Shown here in pieces: positions 1 to 4,555 of a stretch of DNA of 15,310 bases. Every line of letters begins with the position of its first letter. Position 1 is the first letter of the stretch. Under the pieces are notes generated by a model that had not been told where the DNA came from, did no database searches, and was given only the letters and a program-made list of their open reading frames with translations. Source of the stretch: Palsa-504 sp050698735 (GTDB lineage Bacteria; Actinomycetota; Actinomycetes; Streptosporangiales; Streptosporangiaceae); the NCBI GenBank assembly GCA_050698735.1, contig JBOHCG010000122.1:1-15310 (forward strand), in the 5' to 3' direction. The position numbers and the translations under genes are program-made.

Positions 1-1
1 C

Positions 2-142
2 GTGACCCCGGCCGCCCTGGCCCCGCAGTTGCAATCCGTGACCGCGGAACCAGGAACCGTCCTGCATAAGCCAGGCGCAAACCCGCAGGTCAGAATCACC
101 CATACCTTAACCGAACGCCAGTGGCCCCCCCATGGTGTCTAG
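2..142 (+). CDS. Possible 3' end of a gene entering from the left
   Basis: An open frame runs from the left edge of the window to a TAG at 140-142, giving about 46 residues that end in RITHTLTERQWPPHGV. About 70 percent of its third codon positions are G or C, which fits coding DNA of this host. No family is recognised and no start is in view, so it could also be a chance open frame. It would be the last gene before the long non-coding block, and a tandem repeat begins at its 3' end. Confidence 0.35.
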   Translation: MTPAALAPQLQSVTAEPGTVLHKPGANPQVRITHTLTERQWPPHGV

Positions 143-166
143 TCGCGACGTTGTCTAGTCGCGACG
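136..166. repeat. Tandem 15-bp repeat, 16-bp period
   Basis: The 15-mer TGTCTAGTCGCGACG occurs at 136-150 and again at 152-166. Each copy contains the 8-bp palindrome GTCGCGAC. The repeat sits at the end of the possible partial gene and at the left border of the non-coding block, so it could be an operator or an iteron pair. The function is inferred; only the repeat is observed. Confidence 0.75.
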
Positions 167-347
167 CAGCTGTGACAATTCTCTCTACGGTCTCAAGGAC
201 GCACCTTCGGCGCGCCACGCCTACGGCCGGAACCGGCTACGCGAGCTGACGCGAGCAACCGGGGAAGAACAGAGCGGCAAGGGTGCCGGGGGGCTCGCCT
301 TGTGGGGCAACAGCTTCTCGCCGCGCCCTTCGGACGGAAGCCCTAGA

Positions 348-365
348 GCGCGGCAGCTGCCGCGC
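348..365. repeat. 18-bp perfect palindrome
   Basis: GCGCGGCAGCTGCCGCGC reads the same on both strands, with no loop. It lies inside the non-coding block and in no credible gene. A perfect, uninterrupted dyad suits a dimeric DNA-binding protein better than a transcript hairpin. Confidence 0.8.
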
Positions 366-594
366 ACGGCTGCCCCGCCACCGGCCGCAGCCGGTCCCCG
401 CCGTAACGTCCGGATGCCGCGCCACACGAGCGGGACCCGGCCGTTACGCTCGCGCCGAGTGCGCTGATCGCCGTATGAAGATCAGAGTCACCGGGCCGGA
501 ACGCCGCGCATTGTCCGGGCTGGTCCCTCCAGCCTCAACGGTGCTTCGCATCCCGCTGCGCGGGACGCGCCTGCGGCGCGCCGTTGACCCTAGA

Positions 595-641
595 GCCTCT
601 ACCGGCCCAGCGGGCCTGACGGCGAGGGCCGGGCCAGAGGC
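595..641. repeat. Long imperfect inverted repeat
   Basis: The arms GCCTCT and CCGGCCC (595-600, 602-608) pair with GGGCCGG and AGAGGC (626-632, 636-641), with a 1-base bulge on one side and 3 bases on the other. There is no T-run after it, so it is not a typical terminator. It could be a structured RNA element or part of a transfer or replication site. Confidence 0.55.
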
Positions 642-748
642 CAGGCCCGAAACGCGCGCGGCGAACCTCAGTAGCAGGTGAGCCCTGCCAGTACTATGGT
701 TATCGTTCAACCGGAACCCAGCGCCAATCGCTGCGGTGGAAGGAGTCT

Positions 749-874
749 GTGAAGCTAGTCTTCATTTTCCTCTTCATTCTCGCCCTGATCGCCTTGCTCA
801 AGTGCAAGCGGGAAGACATTCCCGACCTGATCAGGGCTCTTGCATTTTGGTGGAGGGGGTGGCCGCCCTCCTGA
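749..874 (+). CDS. 41-residue membrane protein with KREDIPDLIRAL tail
   Basis: The GTG at 749 follows a strong AAGGAGT ribosome binding site, and the frame reads 41 residues to a TGA at 872-874. Residues 1-17 form one hydrophobic helix (KLVFIFLFILALIALL), followed by a short basic/acidic tail, KCKREDIPDLIRALAFWWRGWPPS. A perfect 13-bp terminator hairpin begins 9 bases after the stop, so this is a complete transcription unit end. The tail resembles that of the frameshifted minus-strand gene at 926-1098 (CRANRDDLPAIVRAL), so the two look like paralogs. Tiny single-helix proteins with an R-E/D-D-I/L-P-x-hydrophobic-hydrophobic-R-A-L tail are, to my recollection, common in actinobacterial mobile elements, but I know no function for them. 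It probably sits in the membrane with the tail in the cytoplasm. Confidence 0.75.
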   Translation: MKLVFIFLFILALIALLKCKREDIPDLIRALAFWWRGWPPS

Positions 875-883
875 CTCCTCAAG

Positions 884-926
884 AGCGGGAGCCAGGCCAT
901 CCTCCTTGACCTGGCTCCCGCTTTGT
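884..926 (+). terminator. Terminator between convergent small genes
   Basis: AGCGGGAGCCAGG (884-896) and CCTGGCTCCCGCT (910-922) form a perfect 13-bp stem with a 13-base loop, followed by a short T stretch. It lies between the stop of the plus-strand small gene at 874 and the end of the minus-strand small gene at 926, so it can serve both directions. Confidence 0.85.
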
Positions 927-1098
927 CATGGAATGGGCAGGGACGGCGGACCTTTCCGACCGTCCTCGTCGGACGACCCCATCCTCACGAGGGCTCGGAC
1001 GATGGCCGGAAGATCGTCTCGGTTGGCACGGCAAACGGCGGATGACAAGCCAGGCCTGGGAGCGCGGTAGGGATAACGAGCAGGATGTAAGACGGCAC
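926..1098 (-). pseudogene. Frameshifted paralog of the small KREDIPDLIRAL protein
   Basis: On the minus strand a GTG at 1098-1096, with GGAG about nine bases upstream, opens a frame encoding a hydrophobic segment, VPSYILLVIPTALPGLA. The conserved tail SAVCRANRDDLPAIVRALVR continues in a different frame to the TGA at 928-926, ending GPPSLPIP. A one-base deletion (or two-base insertion) around 1040-1055 would join them into a protein of about 55 residues: one membrane helix followed by the same R-D-D-L-P-A-I-V-R-A-L tail as its neighbour at 749-874. The tail frame alone is open back to 1138 but has no hydrophobic helix or good start. It is most simply a recently broken gene; programmed frameshifting or a sequencing error are alternatives. 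Confidence 0.55.
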
Positions 1099-1347
1099 TT
1101 GAACGTTCTCCAACGACAAGCCGCCTGCCATCCTGCACCTGGGCACGCTAGGTGAGTGTCGTGTGCGACATCGTTCTATCTAGAGCCAGTCCCTAGAAGC
1201 CCGCACTCGCGGCAATATCAGGGATCGAGATGCAGGCTCGTCCATGCGTTTTAGGCCGCGTCTCGCTCAACGTAGCGCATCACCGCCGTGCACGGGCCTC
1301 GACACGCCGGGTATCAGCCAGGCCGGAGCAGACCGAGACAAGAGCGC
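1099..1347. other. Intergenic stretch, no gene seen
   Basis: These 249 bases separate two minus-strand small genes. The only structure noticed is a short dyad, TGTCG-tgtg-CGACA, near 1157-1170, which could be an operator for the small gene ending at 926. The open frames here are arginine-rich and look like chance. Confidence 0.4.
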
Positions 1348-1563
1348 CTAGATCGCAGACTCAGGCGGCGCCATGTACACGATCGCCACGACGCCAGCCA
1401 CGTCCGGACTCTCGCCCACGCTAACGATGAAGTCAGGCACCCTGGACGTGGCGAGCTGCACACGAATGGGCGCAGTCGGATCGAACTCGCCCAACCGTTC
1501 GATCAGATCACCCACGGTCGAATCGGGACATCTTGAGTCATGTTCTCGCGCCCTTCCGTGCAT
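1348..1563 (-). CDS. Small hypothetical protein, TVGDLIERLGEFDP type
   Basis: The frame ends with TAG at 1350-1348. Its convincing part is STVGDLIERLGEFDPTAP followed by a beta-rich tail ending VVAIVYMAPPESAI. Pattern T-V-G-x-L-I-x-x-L-x-x-F-D-P-x-x-P-I-R is familiar from small phage and plasmid proteins of unknown function; this is recollection, not a search. The start is unclear. The first in-frame ATG is at 1563, but the first 15 residues (MHGRAREHDSRCPDS) look unlike the rest. A GTG at 1515 is in frame but lacks a ribosome binding site. An ATG at 1541, about 10 bases after GGAAGG, is out of frame by one base. The 5' end may therefore be frameshifted. Confidence 0.55.
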   Translation of the reverse strand: MHGRAREHDSRCPDSTVGDLIERLGEFDPTAPIRVQLATSRVPDFIVSVGESPDVAGVVAIVYMAPPESAI

Positions 1564-1589
1564 CCTACGTGTATCGTCCGATAGCCGCC

Positions 1590-1618
1590 AGCGGTCACGA
1601 ACGGATGTGAGCGGTCAC
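1590..1618. repeat. AGCGGTCAC direct repeat, 20-bp spacing
   Basis: AGCGGTCAC occurs at 1590-1598 and 1610-1618, exactly two helical turns apart, just upstream of the minus-strand gene ending at 1348. The 10-mer form AGCGGTCACC (1610-1619) recurs at 6085-6094 next to the integrase start. The spacing suggests cooperative binding by an element-encoded regulator, which is inference. Confidence 0.5.
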
Positions 1619-1657
1619 CGAGCCGCCAGCACCAGCGTGGACTAGGCGGGAAACCTG

Positions 1658-1888
1658 GTGGTGACCCCCCGGCCTAGCCGCCACCACCACCTCGCCCGCC
1701 TCCAGTGGCTGTCGCGGCGCATCGAGCACATCCCTGGCAAACTCCGGCGGCCCAGCAAGGTATTGCCTTTCCACCCCGGCAACCGCCACGACCGAAGGAA
1801 AATGTCAGTGGCACCGGCTAGCCTCGGATCAGTGCTCGACGGATCAGTGCTCGACCACCCGGGGGCCGAGCGATCCTCACTTATCTAG
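1658..1888 (+). CDS. Doubtful 76-residue ORF ahead of the 70-residue gene
   Basis: A GTG-initiated frame runs from 1658 to a TAG at 1886-1888 that overlaps the AGGAGG ribosome binding site of the next gene, an operon-like spacing. The first two thirds have strongly G/C-ending codons and encode a basic, His- and Arg-rich stretch (HHHLARLQWLSRRIEHIPGK). The last part is encoded by a 15-bp tandem repeat (GSVLDGSVLD). No family is recognised and no clear ribosome binding site precedes it. Otherwise the stretch 1564-1895 would be non-coding, holding the AGCGGTCAC repeats, the 15-bp repeat and presumably the promoter of the next gene. Confidence 0.25.
   Translation: MVTPRPSRHHHLARLQWLSRRIEHIPGKLRRPSKVLPFHPGNRHDRRKMSVAPASLGSVLDGSVLDHPGAERSSLI
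1826..1855. repeat. Perfect 15-bp tandem repeat
   Basis: GGATCAGTGCTCGAC occurs twice head to tail at 1826-1840 and 1841-1855, ending 40 bases before the GTG of the 70-residue gene. The position suits an operator or a promoter-proximal iteron pair. Confidence 0.8.
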
Positions 1889-1895
1889 GAGGAGT

Positions 1896-2108
1896 GTGGC
1901 CACACAGCCATACAAGATCACGCTCAACGACGGCAGCAGCCAAGTGCTCCCGAAGGTCTGGAGGCAGACCAGCGACGGGCCGTTCCTCGTCTTCTACGAC
2001 GAGGACGCAGAGGTTCACCGTGTGCTCGCGAAGGACGTCAAGAGCGTCACGCGCACAGACCAGCCCGAGCCGATCAAGGCTCGCGCGCCAAGGATGGGCG
2101 CAGTTTAA
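1896..2108 (+). CDS. 70-residue small hypothetical protein
   Basis: The GTG at 1896 follows a full AGGAGG (1887-1892) with short spacing, and the frame ends with TAA at 2106-2108. The product begins MATQPYKITLNDGSSQVLPK and alternates hydrophobic and polar residues (GPFLVFYDEDAEVHRVLAKD), which suggests a small beta-rich soluble domain, with a basic tail (KARAPRMGAV). No signal peptide or membrane helix is seen. The GTG two bases upstream opens a longer frame, but that frame encodes Ser/Arg/Thr low-complexity sequence and crosses a strong terminator, so it is rejected. The hairpin terminator starting at 2122 makes this the last gene of its unit. The function is unknown. Confidence 0.7.
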   Translation: MATQPYKITLNDGSSQVLPKVWRQTSDGPFLVFYDEDAEVHRVLAKDVKSVTRTDQPEPIKARAPRMGAV

Positions 2109-2121
2109 GTTTTACCGAAAG

Positions 2122-2162
2122 AACACCGCCCTCAGCGGACAGCTTTGGGCGGTGTTTCTTTT
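2122..2162 (+). terminator. Rho-independent terminator of the 70-residue gene
   Basis: AACACCGCCC (2122-2131) pairs perfectly with GGGCGGTGTT (2147-2156), and a T-rich tail TTTCTTTT follows. It starts 13 bases after the TAA of the upstream gene. Confidence 0.9.
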
Positions 2163-2284
2163 ATCGCTCTTGACAGGTCGCCCGTCACAGGCGGGTTACA
2201 CGGTAGGGGTGATGCTATCACTACGGCGTAGCACCTGCCGTGCATGGCTGTACCGTGGCCACTGCACGAGTCTGCTCCCGATGA

Positions 2285-2302
2285 CACTCGGTACCCCGAG
2301 TG
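2285..2302 (-). terminator. Hairpin after the minus-strand membrane gene
   Basis: CACTCGG and CCGAGTG form a perfect 7-bp stem with a 4-base loop, 16 bases past the stop codon of the minus-strand gene at 2319. There is no T-run, as is common for actinobacterial terminators, so the call is tentative. Confidence 0.5.
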
Positions 2303-2318
2303 GTCCGCTCTCGACGGG

Positions 2319-2552
2319 TCAACCGGACCCTATCTGGCTTCCGCTTAGGATGATCTTCGTCCAGACGGTCAGCTTTGAGATGAGCACCTTCATGGTGTTC
2401 ACTCCGCCTGGTATGAACGGCAGCACAACCAAGGCCGGAACGCAGCAGAAGGTCACCAAGATGAGCGGAATAATCGCCAAAGCCACTATGGCCACCCGCT
2501 GCCACGAGGGAAGTGAAGACAAAATCGCGATACCTGGCTTCACGGCTTCCAA
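2319..2552 (-). CDS. Small hydrophobic membrane protein
   Basis: This 77-residue frame starts at TTG 2552 (after GGGAAAGGG) or at an in-frame GTG nine bases later (after GGAAG), and ends with TGA at 2321-2319. Residues 19-47 form a long hydrophobic stretch (VAIVALAIIPLILVTFCCVP), probably one membrane helix or a hairpin, followed by an amphipathic tail with lysines (KVLISKLTVWTKIILSG). It faces the HTH regulator at 2708 across a tandem palindromic site, so the two are probably regulated together. Small hydrophobic proteins of this kind occur in actinobacterial plasmids and ICEs, sometimes as spread (Spd) proteins, but no sequence motif here proves that. Confidence 0.6.
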   Translation of the reverse strand: MEAVKPGIAILSSLPSWQRVAIVALAIIPLILVTFCCVPALVVLPFIPGGVNTMKVLISKLTVWTKIILSGSQIGSG

Positions 2553-2618
2553 CCGCCCTTTCCCGATCGATCAACGTGTACATCTAGCAAGCCAGATGGT
2601 CAGGATGGTGCGCCACTC

Positions 2619-2656
2619 GCGCAACGCCTGTTGCGCTGCGGCAACGCCTGTTGCGC
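2619..2656. promoter_or_regulatory. Tandem palindromic operator candidate between divergent genes
   Basis: GCAACGCCTGTTGCGC occurs at 2621-2636 and 2641-2656, a 20-bp period. The first copy is a dyad, GCGCAAC-GCCT-GTTGCGC (2619-2636); the second keeps GCAAC-GCCT-GTTGC. The pair lies between the divergent starts at 2552 (minus) and 2708 (plus). The spacing and symmetry suit two dimers bound on one face of the helix, with the adjacent HTH protein as the obvious candidate ligand (inference). Confidence 0.6.
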
Positions 2657-2707
2657 CGGAAGTGGCAACACCCAACAGACCATGGGCGGTCCAGGCCATC
2701 GGCGACG

Positions 2708-3364
2708 ATGAGCGACAATCGACTCATGGTCGTTGATAGGCATCCGCGTCGACGCCGCAGCGCCGCGCCTGGAGAGTTCAGTCCACTTGATACCGCTCTA
2801 CCACCCGACAACCGGGCACTTGCTGATGCACTTCGCGATGTATTCGCTATTCTGGAGACTTCGATCAACGAGTTGGCTACTCGCTGTAACCGCGACAAGG
2901 GCGCGGTTTCGAGATACCTCAGCGGCAAGCGGGTCCCACCACGGGAGTTTGTCGAGGTCCTACTCTCCGAGGCCCGTCGAGCGCGAGGAGAGGCCGGCGT
3001 CACTGTTGCACTTGTTGACAACCTTCGTAAACTCCATGTTCGCGCGCTCGAAACACATGATCCGCCTGCGGCGAAGATCCAATCACTGGAGGACGATCTC
3101 CGTCTTCTCGCCGCTCGAAAAAAGGATCTTGAGGATGGGCTTGCCAGGCGCCAGGATGAGGTGAACCGGCTCAAACGGCAAGCACGGACAATCGAGCGGG
3201 AGCAAGAAGGCGTAGCTCAGTGGGTCATCAAGGATCTCGAACGTCAGCTGAAAGAGGCTAGCGAAGAACGGCGCAAAATCGAAAAAGATTTGGCCATGGA
3301 ACGCGCCAAATCGGTAAGTTCAATGGACGGTCAGAATCTCGGTTTCCTGGGTTGCACTATGTGA
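2708..3364 (+). CDS. HTH transcriptional regulator with C-terminal coiled coil
   Basis: The chosen start is ATG 2708; the frame is open further upstream to a TTG at 2651, but that would overlap the operator-like repeats. The 218-residue product has a basic N-terminus (RHPRRRRSAAPGEF), then a helix-turn-helix at about residues 38-82 (ALRDVFAILETSINELATRC, then DKGAVSRYLSGKRVPPREF), which resembles the XRE-like motif of actinobacterial regulators. From about 122 to 200 there is a charged coiled coil with heptad-like Lys/Glu/Leu spacing. This architecture suggests a DNA-binding protein that multimerises through its tail. No ligand or ATP-binding motif is present. It is divergent from the small membrane gene and probably controls itself and that neighbour. 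Codons are less G/C-biased than in the right half of the window, in keeping with acquired DNA. Confidence 0.8.
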   Translation: MSDNRLMVVDRHPRRRRSAAPGEFSPLDTALPPDNRALADALRDVFAILETSINELATRCNRDKGAVSRYLSGKRVPPREFVEVLLSEARRARGEAGVTVALVDNLRKLHVRALETHDPPAAKIQSLEDDLRLLAARKKDLEDGLARRQDEVNRLKRQARTIEREQEGVAQWVIKDLERQLKEASEERRKIEKDLAMERAKSVSSMDGQNLGFLGCTM

Positions 3365-3627
3365 CTGGTCCGGGCTCGCGCGGGTGTCCTCATACCGAGC
3401 CCAGCGAGTCTTCTGCAGGTGAGGACCCGGTGAGCACTGGGAGCGCCCGTCTCTGTCGTCTCCCCGGGGGAGTCTGCGAAGACTGGCCGAGGCAAGCCCC
3501 TTGTAGCGGCTTGGCCTTGATACTGCGGATTCGGCCGAGACAATCGAGCAACGAGGAGGACGGCAACGCTGATCGCGGTCGCCGCCAGGAACGAGATGTC
3601 CTCAGCGAGGCGGCCTCTCATAGACAC
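3331..3627 (-). CDS. Possible small membrane protein after the toxin gene
   Basis: This 98-residue frame starts at ATG 3627 (or ATG 3621) inside the last codons of the RelE-like gene and ends with TGA at 3331, overlapping the convergent HTH gene by 34 bases. Residues 10-29 (DISFLAATAISVAVLLVARL) make one good membrane helix with G/C-ending codons. The remainder is Pro-, Arg- and Thr-rich without recognisable motifs. The overlap with the toxin suggests translation from the same transcript, but the back half could be non-coding extension. Confidence 0.4.
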   Translation of the reverse strand: MSMRGRLAEDISFLAATAISVAVLLVARLSRPNPQYQGQAATRGLPRPVFADSPGETTETGAPSAHRVLTCRRLAGLGMRTPARARTSHIVQPRKPRF

Positions 3628-3892
3628 TGCCTCCGCTTAGCGGCTTCTTCAGGCCGACCCGCAAAACCTCTACCGGGACAACCGTGTCATCCTCGACGCC
3701 AGTGTAATCCTCGATCTCGGGCATTTCCCGCCAGATCACCCGATACCGGTCGTTATATACATGTGTAGCCCGGGAGCCTTCCCACTCACCACGGAGGGGG
3801 TATCCGAGGTCATCGCTTGTCGCCAACTGTTCTTTGAAGAACTTCTGGATCTCGCTGTTGGCCTTGCGGTCCTGCTGCTTGAGACGAGCCAT
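3602..3892 (-). CDS. RelE/ParE-superfamily toxin
   Basis: The product has 96 residues, a normal length for the family. The core PLRGEWEGSRATHVYNDRYR-VIWRE, followed later by VVPVEVLRVGLKK, matches the beta-sheet core and Arg-rich face of RelE-like toxins (LRG..G.R..HV.NDRYRV...VEVLRVG). Family members of the RelE branch cut mRNA on the ribosome, whereas ParE members poison gyrase; the sequence does not settle which applies. ATG 3892 is preceded by GGGAAG at short spacing and lies 26 bases after the antitoxin stop, so the two genes are co-transcribed in antitoxin-then-toxin order. A type II toxin-antitoxin pair next to an integrase fits a maintenance module of an integrated element. Asp/Glu-rich EDYTGVEDDT at 61-70 is a loop longer than usual. 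Confidence 0.75.
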   Translation of the reverse strand: MARLKQQDRKANSEIQKFFKEQLATSDDLGYPLRGEWEGSRATHVYNDRYRVIWREMPEIEDYTGVEDDTVVPVEVLRVGLKKPLSGGSVYERPPR

Positions 3893-3918
3893 GTCTTCCC
3901 GCGCAGAAGGAACTAGGT

Positions 3919-4368
3919 CTACTCGGCGCCGTCGTACTCCCAGGGTGTCGTCTTCCCCTCACGAGCTTCCTGCATTGCCTGCCGCAGCCGCGTGACCTCG
4001 CGAGGGTCTGCATATATCTCTGCGGTCGTCTGCCATTCCCTGATGGCTGCTGCAACCTTCTCTGGAGCGTCGTTGCCGCTAGCGGCGGCTGCGGCAAGAT
4101 CGGCCACGAAGGCGGGAACGTCCACCTCCGGTAGGGAACGAGTCCACGGCATTGCCTGAGGCAAGAGCGTTGGTAGATAGGTCGCAATGCGTTCGTCGGT
4201 AAGCATGGCGGCGAAGTCGCGAAGTGCTTCTATGACGCCTTCAGGCATGATGACGGCAACACGAACGCCGTTAATGGTTAGATGTGTTGCGACACCGCGG
4301 CGCGCGTCGTCGGCTGCCCTGGCCAGGGGCGCGTCGTCGGCCGGCAACTCGGCTGCGGACTCGCTCAT
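3919..4368 (-). CDS. Phd/YefM-like antitoxin with long C-terminal extension
   Basis: From ATG 4368 the product has 149 residues. Residues 14-50 (PLARAADDARRGVATHLTIN, then GVRVAVIMPEGVIEALRDF) match the Phd/YefM DNA-binding antitoxin fold, where a short helical segment is followed by x-x-G-x-x-V-A-V-h-h-P. About 100 residues follow, longer than a typical antitoxin tail: an Ala-rich helical region and an acidic end (EWQTTAEIYADPREVTRLRQ, EGKTTPWEYDGAE), presumably the part that wraps the toxin. An AGGAG lies about 13 bases before the ATG, which is long. The frame is open to an earlier ATG at 4506, adding a basic 46-residue stretch without antitoxin features; the short form is preferred. As in other type II systems it probably represses its own operon. 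Confidence 0.65.
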   Translation of the reverse strand: MSESAAELPADDAPLARAADDARRGVATHLTINGVRVAVIMPEGVIEALRDFAAMLTDERIATYLPTLLPQAMPWTRSLPEVDVPAFVADLAAAAASGNDAPEKVAAAIREWQTTAEIYADPREVTRLRQAMQEAREGKTTPWEYDGAE

Positions 4369-4555
4369 ACCATCAGCATAGGCTCCTACCCACTGCGAGC
4401 GGTCGGGTGTGCGGCCCCGTCGGGTTCCTGGCCGGTGTCGCGCGATGGGCTCTGCAGAAGTGGTGCTGATCAGCGATGCCATGCGTTCGCCATGGGCGCG
4501 CCGCATCAGGTCGACCGCTATGGCCGCACGCTTGATGTGATCGCGTCCCGGTCTG

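Larger units (their letters stand above)
143..748. other. Long structured non-coding block
   Basis: No convincing gene is seen in these 606 bases: every frame that stays open gives Arg-, Ala- and Pro-rich low-complexity peptides and lacks a ribosome binding site. The block is rich in dyad symmetry instead. It holds an 18-bp perfect palindrome at 348-365, inverted arms CGTAACG/CGTTACG at 402-408 and 442-448, a long imperfect hairpin at 595-641, and two copies of GGCGCGCC at 209-216 and 575-582. A -10-like TACTAT lies at 692-697, ahead of the small gene at 749, but no -35 element is obvious. In actinobacterial conjugative elements such blocks can be transfer (clt-type) or replication sites; that assignment is inference. 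Confidence 0.5.

Noticed and set aside
430..445. GACCCGG resembling a TraB recognition octamer of Streptomyces plasmids
   Set aside because: It occurs singly here (and once near 6111) rather than as the repeated array expected of a clt site, so no claim is made.
283..681. 132-residue plus-strand ORF in the left non-coding block
   Set aside because: The peptide is Arg/Ala/Pro low complexity, has no ribosome binding site and shows no motif; open frames of this size are common by chance in high-GC DNA.
1894..2736. 280-residue plus-strand ORF
   Set aside because: It is out of frame with the well-supported 70-residue gene, is Ser/Arg-rich, and runs through a strong terminator and an opposite-strand gene.
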